DNA of 64,000 nt from Chiridota heheva (GCA_020152595.1 JAIGNY010001174.1:1134001-1198000), one strand, 5' to 3'. Shown: positions 12,084 to 23,529, counted from the stretch's first letter. Numbers and translations: made by a program. Notes: generated by a model from the sequence alone, not told the origin.

Positions 12084-12736
12084 ATGTGGTTGAGGATGGT
12101 GAGTAGGGTAGTGGTGGCCTTGTTGGGGAGGTGTTTCAGGAACTGGTAGGGGATGTTATCTGGGCCCTTGGAGGTGCAGCCAGCGTCGAGGATGGCTTGG
12201 TTTAATTCAGAAAGGGTGAGAGGGGTGTTGTAGCTCTCGGAGTTGTCGGAGGGAAAGGTGATACTCCGGGCTTCATCGCAAGCTTTTTTGGTGTTGAAAG
12301 CATTGGAGTAGTTGGTCGAGGACGAAATGTTGCTGAAAGAGGCAGCGAGGTGGTTAACAATGTCCTTTTTCGCGGTGAGAAGGTCACCATTCCAGGAGAG
12401 ATGGGAGACTTGCCCACCCTGCCGTGGAAGCTGTTAACCATTTTCCAAATCTTCGTAGTGGGGGTGTTTGTGGTGAGAGAAGAGATGAAGTTCTTCCCAA
12501 GTGTTGGTTTTACTGTCCTTGATAGTGCGCCTGGCCTTGGCACGGCTGATGCGAAAGAGGTTGAGGTTGTGGGTGGTCGGGTTAGTTTTGAAGTTCCTGA
12601 GGGCTCTTTTCCTGTTCTTGATGGCGGTTTTGCAGTTATCAGAGAACCAGGGGTTGGGGGGATGATTAGGGGGTTTGGAGGTTTTGGGAATTGAGCAGGT
12701 GGCGATGTTGATTAGGATACTACTGAAGTTTGACAT
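12084..12736 (-). pseudogene. LINE ORF2 endonuclease-RT linker (copy 2)
   Basis: Encodes PWFSDNCKTAIKNRKRALRN and ISRAKARRTIKDSKTNTWEE, the usual basic linker of I/Jockey ORF2, then a region with GCTSKGPDNIPYQFLKHLP in another frame. At least two frameshifts. Confidence 0.8.
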
Positions 12737-12748
12737 GAAATCCTCACC

Positions 12749-13527
12749 CTAGAGGAGATGGGGGGAGAGGTGTGAGTCACAGAGGGTTTCGAAAAGGGGC
12801 CAGTCAGCCTTCTCGAGGTTCCAATTGGGGGTGTGGTTAGTGGGGGTTTGAAGGTTGGAGTGTATAAGAAGATGGTAATGGTCACTACCACAGAGGTCAG
12901 CAGTGACTCTCCAGCTAAAATCAAGGAGGAGGTTGGGGGAACAGATACACAGGTCAATACAGGTAAGGGAGCCTGCGGCAGGGTGAGGGTAGGTCGGGGA
13001 GTTAGTGTTGATCAAGGAGAGGCTGTGCTGTCAAAGAGCGTTTTCGATGAGCATGCCTCTGGGGGTGGTGGTAATAGAGCCCCACATAGGGTTGTGGGAG
13101 TCGAAGTCACCAAGAAGGATGAAGGGGGAGGGAAGCTGAGAGATGAGGTTGTTAAGGCTGGTTGGCTGAATGTTGGCATTAGGGGGAGATAGATATTGCA
13201 AAGAGTGAAGGTTTTGTGGAGGGAGATAGACATACAGATGGCCTGAAGGTCGGTGTGCACATGAACAGAGCTGTGTGGGATATCGTGTCTAATGAGAATG
13301 GAGACGCCCTCACAGGCCCTGTCGGCGTCCACTTGATGTTTGTGATAGCAAGCGAAGTTGTTGAGGGAGTAATGATGGTCAGTGGTTTTCAAGAAAGTTT
13401 CTTGTAGGCAGAAGACAACCGGGTTGAAGGTGGTGGCCAGAAGGTCAATTTCTTCAGAATTGGCCTTAAGGCTCCTTATGTTCCATTGTATAATGTTGTG
13501 AATGTTATTGTTTATGTTGCATGCCAT
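12749..13527 (-). pseudogene. LINE ORF2 APE-type endonuclease (copy 2)
   Basis: The N-terminal frame starts at a Met followed by IIQWNIRSLKAN (catalytic Asn), CLQETFLK (catalytic Glu) and GVSILIRHD. After a frameshift come GDFDSHNPMWG (Asp/Asn pair) and then SLTCIDLCICS and GSDHYHLLI (catalytic Asp-His). All main APE motifs are present but spread over frames. Confidence 0.88.
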
Positions 13528-13684
13528 AAGGAGGCAGGGGGTTATCTTGAGGAAGATCTGTTGGGTCTGAGTTGGCTTATTTTTTCTTTGGATCTGTCCC
13601 TGTTTCTTTGGGAACGGTTGTTTTTTAAAGTTGGACGAGAAGTATGTTCGGTATTAAACCGAACAATCCATGTTCTCGTCCGTG

Positions 13685-14850
13685 TCATATGTGTGGGTTT
13701 GGATGGTGGGCTGTTTGTTGATTGGTTGTTTCTTGGTTTGTTGATTGGATGATTGTTAGCCAGGTTGGCTTGAGTTTAATGGCATTAGAGGTGTTGGGGT
13801 AGGGGATGGCAGGAGTCTTAGAGGAGGAAGAAAGGTTGGGGAGAGAAGTGGTGGTGGTGCAGGTGGTTTGGGTAGTAGGTGTGGTTGGGTTGTTGGCAAT
13901 GGTGATGGGCTTTAGGACTGGGTAAGAAGAGTCAGGTGAGGTCTGTTTGGGTATGTGAGTCAGTTTTAGTTGTGTTAGGGGGGGGAAACGGGCGATATTG
14001 GTGTTAGAGGAGACTGCGCTCGAGTAGGATGGTTTAGCGTGGAAAGAAGCAAGAAATTGCTTCCTGGCCTCCTGGTAAGTGATGTTGGGATTAAGGGTTT
14101 TTAGTTTAGTTATTTGTTTTTTGAAGCCAGGTGGGGCAGTCTTTTGAGAAGGAGGGATGGTTAGCTGGATGAGTACTGTCGCAATTGGTGCTGTCATGGT
14201 CCAGGGCTCCACACTTGCCAAAGCGCACTTGGCTGCAGCAGGACTTCTTACCATGGCCATACTTCTGGCACTTATGACAACAGAGGGGGTTAGGACTATA
14301 AGGGGTAACTGGGATTCTCAGGTAGCCAACAGTGATGTGGGAGGGGAGAGTTGGTGTGGAAAACGTCAGGAAAATGGTATTGGTAGGTGTTTGGCACCGT
14401 CGTCTCTCTTGAGGACAAGACAACGGGCTTCAGTAACATGTTGATTTGCAAGTTCCCCTATGAGGTCTTAATCGGTCAGGTAGGCTAGGTCTCTGGTTCT
14501 GACCACACCTTTGCTGGAGTATAGGGAATGGTGGGGGGGTGACTGTAACGTCAATACCGGTATTGGCTAGGGTTTTGGTGTTGAGGAGGGTGGTGGCTTG
14601 AGTGTCTCTGGTGCAATGCACCAGGAGATCGACGGATCTGAGGGTGGAGACCTTGGGGAGGGTACTGACAAGGCCTTGGAGCGCTTTGTGAATTAGAAAA
14701 GGGGAAACTTTTTTTTAACTATCTTGTTTATTGGTGGCCTGTATTATTAGAATTTTGGGGATTGGGACTGAATAATGGTCAACAGAGGTAGCAGGTGGGT
14801 CACGGGGAGGGGAGGGAAGGTCAAGGTCAAGGCAGAAGCGTTTCGTCATG
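13685..14850 (-). pseudogene. LINE ORF1 (Gag-like) with CCHC knuckles, copy 2
   Basis: Starts near 14,850 with MTKRFCLDLDLPSPP. The middle reads LLNTKTLANTGIDVTVTP (RRM-like ORF1 region), then CHKCQKYGHGKKSC (CCHC), a second cysteine cluster with DHDSTNC, and CPTW. The C-terminal part is rich in Thr/Pro/Ser. Broken by frameshifts near 14,100-14,430. Confidence 0.8.
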
Positions 14851-14880
14851 ATGAAAAAAAAACCAAGGGCCGAGAGACCA

Positions 14881-14891
14881 GAGGCAACTAG
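14881..14891. repeat. Target site duplication, left
   Basis: gaggcaactag, identical to 15,822-15,832. Together they bracket the nested LINE. Confidence 0.92.
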
Positions 14892-15821
14892 ATTGATTGA
14901 TTGATGAGGTCTTAACGGCACCACGACAACGAGGGTCAAATCGTGCCTGAGAGGTCAGATCATTTTAGAGGTAGGAAGGAAAGAAAACAGGTGGAGAATG
15001 AGAGAAATTCAAGAACAAAGTCAGAAAGCTGTGATCGAGAGAGGAGGTGCATGGGTGAAACAAAAACAAAGTAGAGAGGGGGTGGAAGAGGAGAATTAAA
15101 TATGGTTGTAGAGGGAAGCATGATGAAGAAAGGAGATACTTTTATCCGGAGGATTTTTCTGGAAGAACTCAGCAATTGAGTTGTGGGGAGCGAGGGAAGC
15201 TCTGGGAAGGTTGTACAGGGGGCAAGCAAGGAGAACGTGATGGATAGTGAGGATGCAGTGGCAATTGTTACAGAGGGGTTGGGGGGAACCAATAAGGAGG
15301 TGGGAGTGAGTGAGGTGGGTGTGACCAATTCTAAGATGGGTAATATGAACGTTGTCGATACGAGAGAGGTTGTAGATGGTGGATTTGATCGGGATTGTGG
15401 GCTGGATGACGTGGAGTTTGTTATCAATTTGGGAGTTCCATGAGGTTTGCCAGCGGTCATGAACAAGGGAAACGATAAGCGGTTTGATGTCAGAGAGGGT
15501 TTTGGGAAAAGGGGTAGGGAGGAGGTTGAGGGAAAGCTTAGCGGCTGCATCAGCCCTGTCATTGCCAGGAATGCCAACATGGCTGGGTATCCAGAAAAAA
15601 AGAACACTTTTCCTGCAGAGGGTGGGAGAAAAGAGTTTCCGGAGGAGGAGGTGGCATGTGAGGTTTTTCCATTTAAGATTGAGTAAAGAAGTAAGCACAG
15701 CCTTTGAGTTGGAGAAAATGGCAAAGTGGCTGAGCGGAGAGTACTCAATAAAGTTGAGGGCGAGGAGAATGGCCTTAGCCCCGGCTGAAAAGATGGACGA
15801 GTAGTCAGGAAGTCTGCTACT
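14892..15821 (-). mobile_element. 5'-truncated I-type LINE nested in copy 2
   Basis: 930 bp. The 5' break lies inside RNase H (LPDYSSIFSAGAKAI) and the 3' end carries a (TCAA)n tail at about 14,892-14,905. A direct 11-bp duplication gaggcaactag flanks it (14,881-14,891 and 15,822-15,832). The 200-codon frame at 15,096-15,698 covers the last half of RNase H and the C-terminus (FFWIPSHVGIPGNDRADAAA, then PLCNNCHCILTIHHVLLACP). It is largely open, so this is younger than its host copy. Confidence 0.92.
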
Positions 15822-15832
15822 GAGGCAACTAG
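15822..15832. repeat. Target site duplication, right
   Basis: gaggcaactag. It lies inside the sequence that precedes ORF1 of the host LINE copy, where copy 1 shows the uninterrupted equivalent near 11,101-11,115. Confidence 0.92.
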
Positions 15833-16094
15833 AAAAAAAATCATGGAACTACTATAGGAGAACCGCTGTACAGGCACGAAAGTCTAGTCAAAACGGAAGG
15901 GAAAAAAAACAAAAGAAACAATCTCACCCAAAACAGATGCCCATCTACAGAGAGAGAATGCCGAAAAATGAAGGTATAAAACAAAATTTAGGTGGTAAAG
16001 TGCAAGGTGAAATGAAACGGAACGAAATAGTTGGAGAGAACAGAAACAGAAGTCACGTCGCTCTCGTTGCACGATAAAACATTATGAAACAGCA

Positions 16095-16576
16095 TTCACT
16101 TCTTATTCCGTTAAGGAGATATTCAAGTTTAAAGTTAAATTAGTGAAATTAGACTAGTTGTGACATCACAACCTCAGATTTCTCAAAATCTTGATGTATT
16201 CTATCATATTTTCCCAGTAATTTTGTGGCTTTAAAACTATAGGATATGTCAGGAAAGGAGTAAAACAGAATCGAGTAGGGATAATTATAATTTACCACAT
16301 GAAGAAGTTTGAGGGAAAATAATTCAAATAGTAAAAAAGTTAAATAAAGTTTCTTCAAAATACATTAACAATTGTTAAGAATGTGAGGATGAGGGTGCCA
16401 ACCTTCCACAGTAGACTTACTACATCAGTCATTTCTACACAGGTTAAACAGAACTTTAAACTTAAATATCTTCTGAACGGAATAAGATATTGAAGTAGCT
16501 TCTTACCCATCTTGTTTCTTTTGAGTCCCTCTTTCATACGATATCAATTTGCTTGACCACTGAACTAATCCTTTAA
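16095..16576. mobile_element. MITE family A, one end truncated
   Basis: The left end lacks the terminal block; it opens at ttattccgttaaggagatatt. The right end has ccactgaactaatcctttaa. The interior has tgacatcacaacctcagatt and, in reverse relative to the copy at 1041, gttaagaatgtgaggatgag. Confidence 0.85.
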
Positions 16577-17438
16577 AATTCAGTCTTCATTATCAAAGAA
16601 TTTTATTAAAGTTGAGTTATTTTGACAATTTCTTAATCTTAATGTCTTTAAAGAAGTGACCGCTTTATTCCGTTACATTTATTCCGTTACATATCTATTG
16701 TCTGTATGTATACAATGGTAAATTAAACCCTATTATCTTGGTGGTAAGAGGGAGTGCTCTACTCCTGAAGCCATGAAGGTTTTACAGAGCAGTTCCTTTC
16801 ACAACTCTTTCAATATTTGCTATACCTATGTGCTAATTATTATTCAAATATTGTGATGAAGAAATAAATAAATGAAAAAAAGAATTAAAGAAAAGGGGAA
16901 AAAAATAGATGGTTACAAAACACCATGGTGATAAAATACCCACTTCAGAAAATGAAGATGATATTTCTCATGAGGTGGTCTCTGGATTATCAAGCAAGCT
17001 GTAGGAAAGAAATTGCAATATTTTACAATTGGAAAAGCTATAAACCAATAAAAATACATCTTTTATTACTAATTTGCACATCTCAACAATTGGTGCAACA
17101 CTTTTTGAAGTGTTTTCCTGACATCTAACTTTGACATATGGAGGATAATTTAAGTTTCTAGAATGCCAAATCTGTAGAACAATCCAGAAGGATTAGAAAA
17201 GCTGTAGGGGGTCGCCCTTATGTGATATTACCCATAATGCCCCTATGCTCTCCCATAGAGTTAGAGTGTGGGTCAAACTTAAAGCGGTTGAGAAATTTGT
17301 TCTAGGGTTCAGTCCCCACACGGGATATGAGTATTCGGTTACTTTGAAAGTCAATGAACACAAAATTTATTCGTTGAAGGAATTTCAACACATTTAGATT
17401 TCAAGAAATTCGGCTCGGAAAATCCTGACCTTAACCTG
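16577..17438. other. Intergenic, nothing recognised
   Basis: AT-rich. A 67-codon ORF (16,925-17,128, plus strand) has no recognisable domain. Confidence 0.5.
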
Positions 17439-17714
17439 AATTTACCCCACTAAGCGTAGCGGGGATATTTACGAGAGTTAAACTTACCTTCCATGCTATA
17501 AATATGCAATCTGGTCCATGACCTGATTCTAACGCACTTCTAACCGACTTTAAAAACATAGTTACCAGCCCAGCCCTGACCTCCATAATACCTCTAATAA
17601 CCCTCACTTAACATTCCACTATTAGGCCTCAACGAGAGGGGAGGTGGGCTGGGATACATGGAAGGTTAAGTATAACTCTCGTAAATATCCCCGCTATACT
17701 TAGCAGGGTAAATT
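17439..17714. mobile_element. 276-bp foldback element
   Basis: Arms of about 57 bp: aatttaccccactaagcgta at 17,439 and its inverse at 17,658-17,714, sharing gcggggatatttacgagagtt and ending cttccatg. Short spacer, no ORF. The left spacer sequence is itself shared with the end of the larger unit at 23,530-23,660. Confidence 0.8.
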
Positions 17715-18169
17715 TACATCAAGTTATACCTTTAACCTTCCATGCTATAAATATGCAATCAGATTGCAACCGAGGAACGGAAGGAAGGGAGTTCAGGTCG
17801 AAGCTCAATTTTCAAAAGGCTGGTCCTAAAACTCGCACTAGCTTTATCCTATTTAAAGGATTAGAATCTGTATCCTCTTAAGGACGAAAAGCTTCGGAAT
17901 AGGAATTTACTATAAAATAGTAAACCACTCCTAGTTACAGTCAAACCGAACATGTCACTAGCCGTTAACAGTAACTGAGGCAAACGTTGCATGAATCCAA
18001 GTAAGAAACTCGGAAAACATGCCAATCGAAAGAGCATTCGGACATGATATAAACATCATAATAATGTCTAAAATAATGCAACAAAACTCACCGAGTCACG
18101 AAACGGAACCGGCTAGTAAAACACAATTGGGAAAGAAAGGTGTGTTAGTTAAAACGAATTGAAGGAATC

Positions 18170-18600
18170 CCAGGCCGGGGAAAAAATTCATCAGCGCGCA
18201 ACTTGGCAAGAGCAATAGTTATCGGGGTAACACGAACTTCGTAAAGTCAAGCAAAAAACAAGGGAATAAAAGCAGCTCTGGGCGAAATATGACAATGACC
18301 TTCTTTGGGAAAAAAAGGTGCACCAAAAGCACTTCTGTGCTTAGTAGAGTCTGCAAAAAGCAGAAAACTCTTAACTTAGGTGTCAACTCCCCAATTGGAC
18401 ATTTGGGGGGTGGCTCGAGCAGAGCGTCCCCCGTATGCTTAAGACAACTTGTGTGACCCACAGGGATGCAAGAAGCTAAAGAAGGTTTGTTTGTTCATCT
18501 CCCCAGTGGCCACGAGTCAGTGATCGTTGACCCAACTGGAAAACATTAGCGGATGGCTGTAATGGCTATCCTAGAGCCCGTGACTGAATATAAAAGGGTG
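18170..18600 (-). pseudogene. DIRS-like tyrosine recombinase fragment
   Basis: Spread over two frames: LEPPPKCPIGELTPK, then VKSFLLFADSTKHRSAFGA (position of the first catalytic Arg in the S-x-R-x-S-E-L region) and CHISPRAAFIPLFFA, resembling the PxFxPK block of DIRS recombinases. Stops and frameshifts make it a relic. Confidence 0.5.
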
Positions 18601-18749
18601 GGGGGGGGGGAGGGGGTAAACGATTTCTCAGAAAAGCCTTGTTAAGCTGAGGGAACCGCAGTTGGCCTGTTTAAGTGGGCGCTACCGGTCGTACATCACC
18701 TTACTTTAGTACCCTCGGTACCAACGCAAAAGGCGGAAAACGTAACTCA

Positions 18750-19330
18750 CATTTGAAAGTGAATGCGTCGATTCAAACGCGTGGGTCAGGAGGTAGAACG
18801 GCGAGAATCAATAGCTTGTGATCGTCAATGAACACGGACTGACCTACATCTGGGAGGCCGAATAAAGTCCAGAACGCTCTGGCCACCTAAGGGAAGCACG
18901 CCCAACCTGTGGGAGTCCCATTGAGGCAAGATGAAAGATCGGTTATCATGTTCTCTTAGCTCGAGAGGTGAGCGGCCTTAAGGCCGACATAGTTCCTCCT
19001 GCGCCGAGACGAGAGGAAGGATTCCAGAAACTCCTGGACTCCACTCCTTTCTGTCTGAATAGAGAGACCACCACAGAGGTGTAAAGTCGGCATGTATCTG
19101 AACTGTTTTGCTCAGCACTAGCAGTAAAAAAATGCCTGTGAAAAAGGCCAAGTACCTGCCCAAGTTCCTGTTATTGGGGATCACATGGAATGTGCTCCCT
19201 ACCCCATCCAAACGCATCCGTCATCACTGACAGTGAAGGTCTGACGGGTGGAAACTTTGCTACGCACGACAGGTGGGAATGTCCGCACCACCACAAAACA
19301 TGGGGAGGCCACTGTCTGAAGCGGGGGTAC
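18750..19330 (-). pseudogene. DIRS-like RNase H and downstream domain fragment
   Basis: Minus-strand reading in mixed frames: WMG*GAHSM and GTWAG (the usual GWGAH...GTW), VQIHADFTP with SLFRQKGVESRS (the DNTTVVxYxxxQGGxxS motif), GLKAAHLS (AxHxPG), then VARAFWTLFGLPDVGQS, which matches the FGxPxVDLFA block after RNase H in DIRS-type elements. Several in-frame stops. Confidence 0.65.
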
Positions 19331-20010
19331 TGAGGTGTCCTGGAAGGGACTGCCGAAGGTCTAGTAGAAGGGAGGGGGGGGGGGGCGTTGGTTCCACGTG
19401 CAAACTTTGCACATGGGGACTACGTTCACTAGACTGGCGAAGCAGACAAAGCGCTTCAGCCAGTCTCTCGCTAGAGACATTCGCAGTGAGAGGAGGGAAA
19501 GCACTATCACCTTCACCGCTAGAACTCTCTCTTCTGGCGGTCATAAATGGCCTTGTGTAAAGTCCAGGAGGGCCGAGGTCTCCGTGAGACCATTTTTAGC
19601 CCGAGGGTAGATTTCAACAATGTCCTCCCCATGGCTCGCAAAGTCTGGGAGTGTCGAAAGTATGCATCGGTTGCTGATGGCCGGTGGTGCGTGGGAGGCA
19701 GCAGCCTCTCCTCCATGGCCTGTGTAATCCACGACGGAAGCCTGGATAAAAGGAGTCCATGAAGAAAGGAAATATCCTTCCATGGATCAACACTATTCTT
19801 CTTCCTATGTCCACGCCTGGGCTCAGGTGGGTATGAAGGAAGTGGGTAGTAAGGGAAGGACGAAAATGTCCTCTCTTTAAGTGTTTCCTGCTTCTTTCTC
19901 AATCCCTCCTCTGGGACCTGCTCTGTTGTGGAGAGGACCGAGGGAGAGAATTGAGCAAAAAACCGAACGTTGAAAAACCCTCAGGGAGAAGTATTGTTGT
20001 GCGGGAAGAA
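19331..20010 (-). pseudogene. Probable decayed part of the same retroelement, unrecognised
   Basis: Minus-strand ORFs of 94 and 127 codons (19,260-19,544 and 19,519-19,902) lie where RT or Gag of a DIRS element should be. I cannot find RT palm motifs. The 127-codon ORF has a basic, Pro-rich N-terminus (PPEPRRGHRKKNS). A G-run (19,374-19,384) breaks the frame. Confidence 0.3.
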
Positions 20011-20279
20011 TCTTTCAAGATGGCTACGAATGTTGAGAAAACTAAATACAGTACGCTGTACGGGTAGTTAACTAACAAGCCATGAAGTCATGTGGAACTG
20101 CTTAATGAAGGTGGTAACGTATAGCGTAAACTATATGTGCTGTTGCCTATAACAGCTACCCTGATCGTGGGACTGTCTATCACACGGCCACCCTTTTGTC
20201 AAAAAACTAACTTACGTAGACTTAATTAATTTTTGAAAGGGGGTTTATTGTACTACATCAACTGTACGAGCCATTAACC

Positions 20280-21115
20280 CATTAAGTGGGATTGAAATTA
20301 CAAAATTGTTAACGTCCTGTGTAAACTATATGGGTAACCTATACGGGCTGCTAAAATCAACTTACCACGGAGCTAAGAAGCTAGTGGCTACGTGGGGACT
20401 ACTGCCGTACTTAGTATGCTTCCCTGTTAAAATAGAGCCGCATGGATCTACGAAAATGTCAACGTGCTATGTATGTTCTACGAGCCGTCCGCCCAGTCTG
20501 CCTCTGTTCACCATGGAGCAACGAAGCTAGTGGCTATGAGAGGGGGACTACTGCTGTCCCTAACATAATAGCTATCAGTAAAATGAACCTAATGGCTTTA
20601 CGATAACGTTAACATACTACATATGTTATATGAATTGTTACCTCAGTATACTTCTATTCACCATGGAGCCACTGAGTAAGTGGCTATGTGGAGGGGACTA
20701 AGCCGTACTCAATACACGTCCCTGTTGGAATAGCTAAAAATATACTGGAGCCATATGGAGCACGGTAAACTTCACGTGCTATGAAAGCTGTATGAGCTGT
20801 AAACTGTTTGTTTTACTACGGAGCTACGAAGGTGGTGGCTACATGTGGGAGGACTACCACTGTACTCAGTACGTGTCCCCGTGAGAATAACAGCTGCGAA
20901 ACTCTGTAGCTACTGTCTACTGATCACTTAACCACGCATCTGTGCTGCTGGTGTGTACCATTGATTATGTTTGTATCTATTCACCATGGAGCTCAAGCCG
21001 GTGGCTACGTGTGGGGGACTACGGTTATCTTCAGTACGCCCGGTACAAATAACAGTCACAGAGCTCCGCAGCACATGGCTACTCGCCGCTTCACCATGCA
21101 GTTGTGCTGCTGGTG
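20280..21115 (+). repeat. Ancient tandem repeat, unit about 150-168 bp, 5 copies
   Basis: Units start ttaccacggagctaagaagc (20,357), ttcaccatggagcaacgaag (about 20,509), ttcaccatggagccactgag (20,659), ttactacggagctacgaagg (about 20,813) and ttcaccatggagctcaagcc (20,981). Each continues with gtggctacgtg, ggggactac and gtactcagtacgtgtccctg. Strongly diverged. Confidence 0.8.
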
Positions 21116-21179
21116 GGTACGCTTCAAGGTTAACTGTACCTTGTACATTATCCCGTGTAGGGTCTATGGGGCCGTAACG

Positions 21180-22035
21180 GCCCGTTCACCGCAGCCTTGT
21201 AAAGTTTAGCTACGATACCATATGAACCGTACGAGACTGAACAACGGAACCAAATGGGCCGATAAAGTTTAGCTATGGAGCCGTATGGACCTGTACGGGT
21301 CTATTCAGTGGACCCGTAAAGTTGTGGCCCAGACTGTAACCTCATGTCTTCCAGCCGTAGGGACCAGTATGGGGCCGTTCAATGGGCCTGTAAAGCCGTG
21401 GTACTCCTGAGTTTACCATAAGTTATACGTTACCCTGTATCAATCTCCTTATAGTTTAGCGGAACGTCACGTACGGAAGTATATTCAGGTTAGTTCAGAC
21501 GGTCTTGGAACTACGTAGCTCTCGTGATGCTATACCTCCTGTGGAGATTGTTTTCTTATCACCTAGACTTCGTAGCTAGTGGGTCAACTTCCAAGTTTAT
21601 CGTACGTTGTACGTTATCCCATTCCAAAAACTATGGAGCCGTACGGACCCGTTCACCAGAGCCATATGGACCTGAACGGGTCCGTAAAACCAAGCCGTGG
21701 AGCCGTCAGGACCTAATCGCTGGAGCCGTAGGTATTCCAGACCCATACAGAGCCGTTCAATGGACCCATAGCTTTATTGTACGTTGTTCATTTAAAAGAT
21801 ATGGAGCTGTAAGGACCCGTTTACTGGAGCTGTATGGACCCCTAAAGCCTACGTACAGAGCCATAAGGACCCATACTGGGTCGTGCAATGGACCCGTAAA
21901 ACTTGGTTATGGAGCCGTATGGACCGGTCCAATGGGCCCGTACATAGCCGTAACATGGACCCATACGGAGCCGTGAAAACAAGCCATGGGGCCGCACGGA
22001 GCCAATCACCAGAGCCGTGCAGACCTGTAGGAGTA
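21180..22035 (+). repeat. Degenerate short-period repeat field (gagccgtayggaccygt)
   Basis: Dozens of variants of gagccgtatggacccgt interleaved with caatgggcccgtaaa and ttcaccagagccat. No single clean period. It encodes a chance ORF at 21,524-21,976, which I do not treat as a gene. Confidence 0.75.
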
Positions 22036-22177
22036 ATCTAATAGCTCAACTTTGAGAGCCGTAAAATTACTTGTAACTCACTTATGACACCTACTAATGT
22101 GGCCCTACCGGTCCCTACACGGAACTGTGGTCCACGGGGGTGTCAAAAGGAGTTACCCACCACTACCTGCGCCTTAC

Positions 22178-22418
22178 CGACTCAGTAGTTTGAGCCGGGG
22201 GTGCTGGTATTATGTGGTTTATCCTAAGCTACAGTACATCTTAAGACGCCACTTAGCTGATCAAAATAGTCTTCAGAAATAACTTACGTCCGGCAAACCT
22301 CAGCCTAGGGACCTTCCGACTCAGTAGCGTCGAGTCGGGACCCCTGGGGGGTAAGTCAGTATAAGTTAACAAAGTAGACTACTTCCTCATACCTCTGCGG
22401 CTCAGTAGCATCGAGCCG
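22178..22418 (+). other. Three copies of a short hairpin with a conserved loop
   Basis: Stem-loops at 22,178-22,197 (CGACTC/GAGCCG), 22,317-22,337 (CGACTC/GAGTCG) and 22,398-22,418 (CGGCTC/GAGCCG), all with loop agtag(c/t)... The last two stems differ by a paired change that preserves pairing. Confidence 0.55.
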
Positions 22419-22508
22419 TGGGTCGTGGTGTAAGTAGAAAACTCTGAGATACCATAATGATTTATATTTATATGGCATCTTGGTGTCTGAAAGTAAAAAT
22501 GTATAAAA

Positions 22509-22534
22509 CATATATATATATATATATATATATG
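22509..22534. repeat. (TA)n microsatellite
   Basis: Uninterrupted alternating ta run of about 12-13 units. Confidence 0.95.
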
Positions 22535-23529
22535 TGTTTACACCCAAACTCCCCTGCGGGGGTGTACTTACGACCCTTACGCGGGCGAGACAGGACTGCG
22601 GGAGACGTCAAACATAGTGAGGCAAGCCACAGCAATTTAGTACATCATAAAAATAAACAGACATTTTTATATCTGAGAAATTTATAAAACTTGAGACAAA
22701 AGCATGAAACATAAAAACTTTAAAAACGCAGGGATAGATTGGAAAACACAAACCACTGAACTTTTTGTCTGCGGAGATAAAAAGAAACATGTTAATTCTC
22801 CTGAAAAGAAGATGCCAGGGAGACCTCTTCAGGGTCTCTACAGCGCCCCATAAATTAAAAACTCTTGTCTTAATTATATGCAAGAAATATGAACATACAA
22901 AATGTACTGGTAACGTAAAAGAATATATAGGCTCTCTTGTAATGACTGTAGCTCTTTGAAGTTGAATGAAGCCGACTCCCGGCTTACCTTGTGGTGACTT
23001 CGACCTCTTGCGCATGCGTTAACATCAAAATGAGAAGTTGGCCTAATGCATACGAGAACCTGTACTGAAGATATCCTAACGTGTTAATACATTGCATAGT
23101 ATAATGCTAGGCTAACCTCGTGAAAAGGCAGGGGCCTAGGGTGAAAAACACACAAACCCAAGAGAATTGGGTCCTCTAAACAGGCACACCAGGTGCTCTA
23201 GGGACTAAAACACGCACCACGAGAGTTGGGCTCCCTCGAACTAGCCACCTGTTTTGTACGGATGGAAGTAAAAACACTCTAAACTTTAGTGTAAGCTTAT
23301 TGGGAAAGTCCTGCAAGCCGCACCAAAGAAATCCAGTGTCCCATGGCTACCTTGTCTTACCTCAGATGACTTGAAAAGGCAAGCAGAAAAGACAAACAGT
23401 ATAAAAACTTACGTCGTAGGATCTGCAAAGGAGAAAATTGTTAGAAAAGGTAAAAAATTAAAAGAAACTTTTTCTTGACCAGTTCCAGCGATGTTGTGAA
23501 AATAAATGCGCTGAAAAGAAGTGAGAATT
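22535..23529. other. Interior of the 6 kb unit, nothing recognised
   Basis: Contains a 135-codon minus-strand ORF (22,608-23,015) with no motif I recognise. No tandem pattern. Confidence 0.4.

Larger units (their letters stand above)
11368..16076 (-). mobile_element. I-type LINE, copy 2 (host of a nested insertion), 3' truncated
   Basis: Read on the minus strand: 5' UTR (16,076-15,822), interruption by a younger copy (15,821-14,892), ORF1 (about 14,850-13,685), then ORF2 with endonuclease, linker and RT. It stops abruptly at 11,368 in the motif-E region, next to the 5' end of copy 1. The RNase H and 3' tail are absent. The head-to-tail arrangement with copy 1 could come from recombination between two neighbouring copies. 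Confidence 0.85.

Noticed and set aside
22608-23015. 135-codon minus-strand ORF
   Set aside because: No motif, lies inside the decayed 6 kb unit, composition not gene-like.
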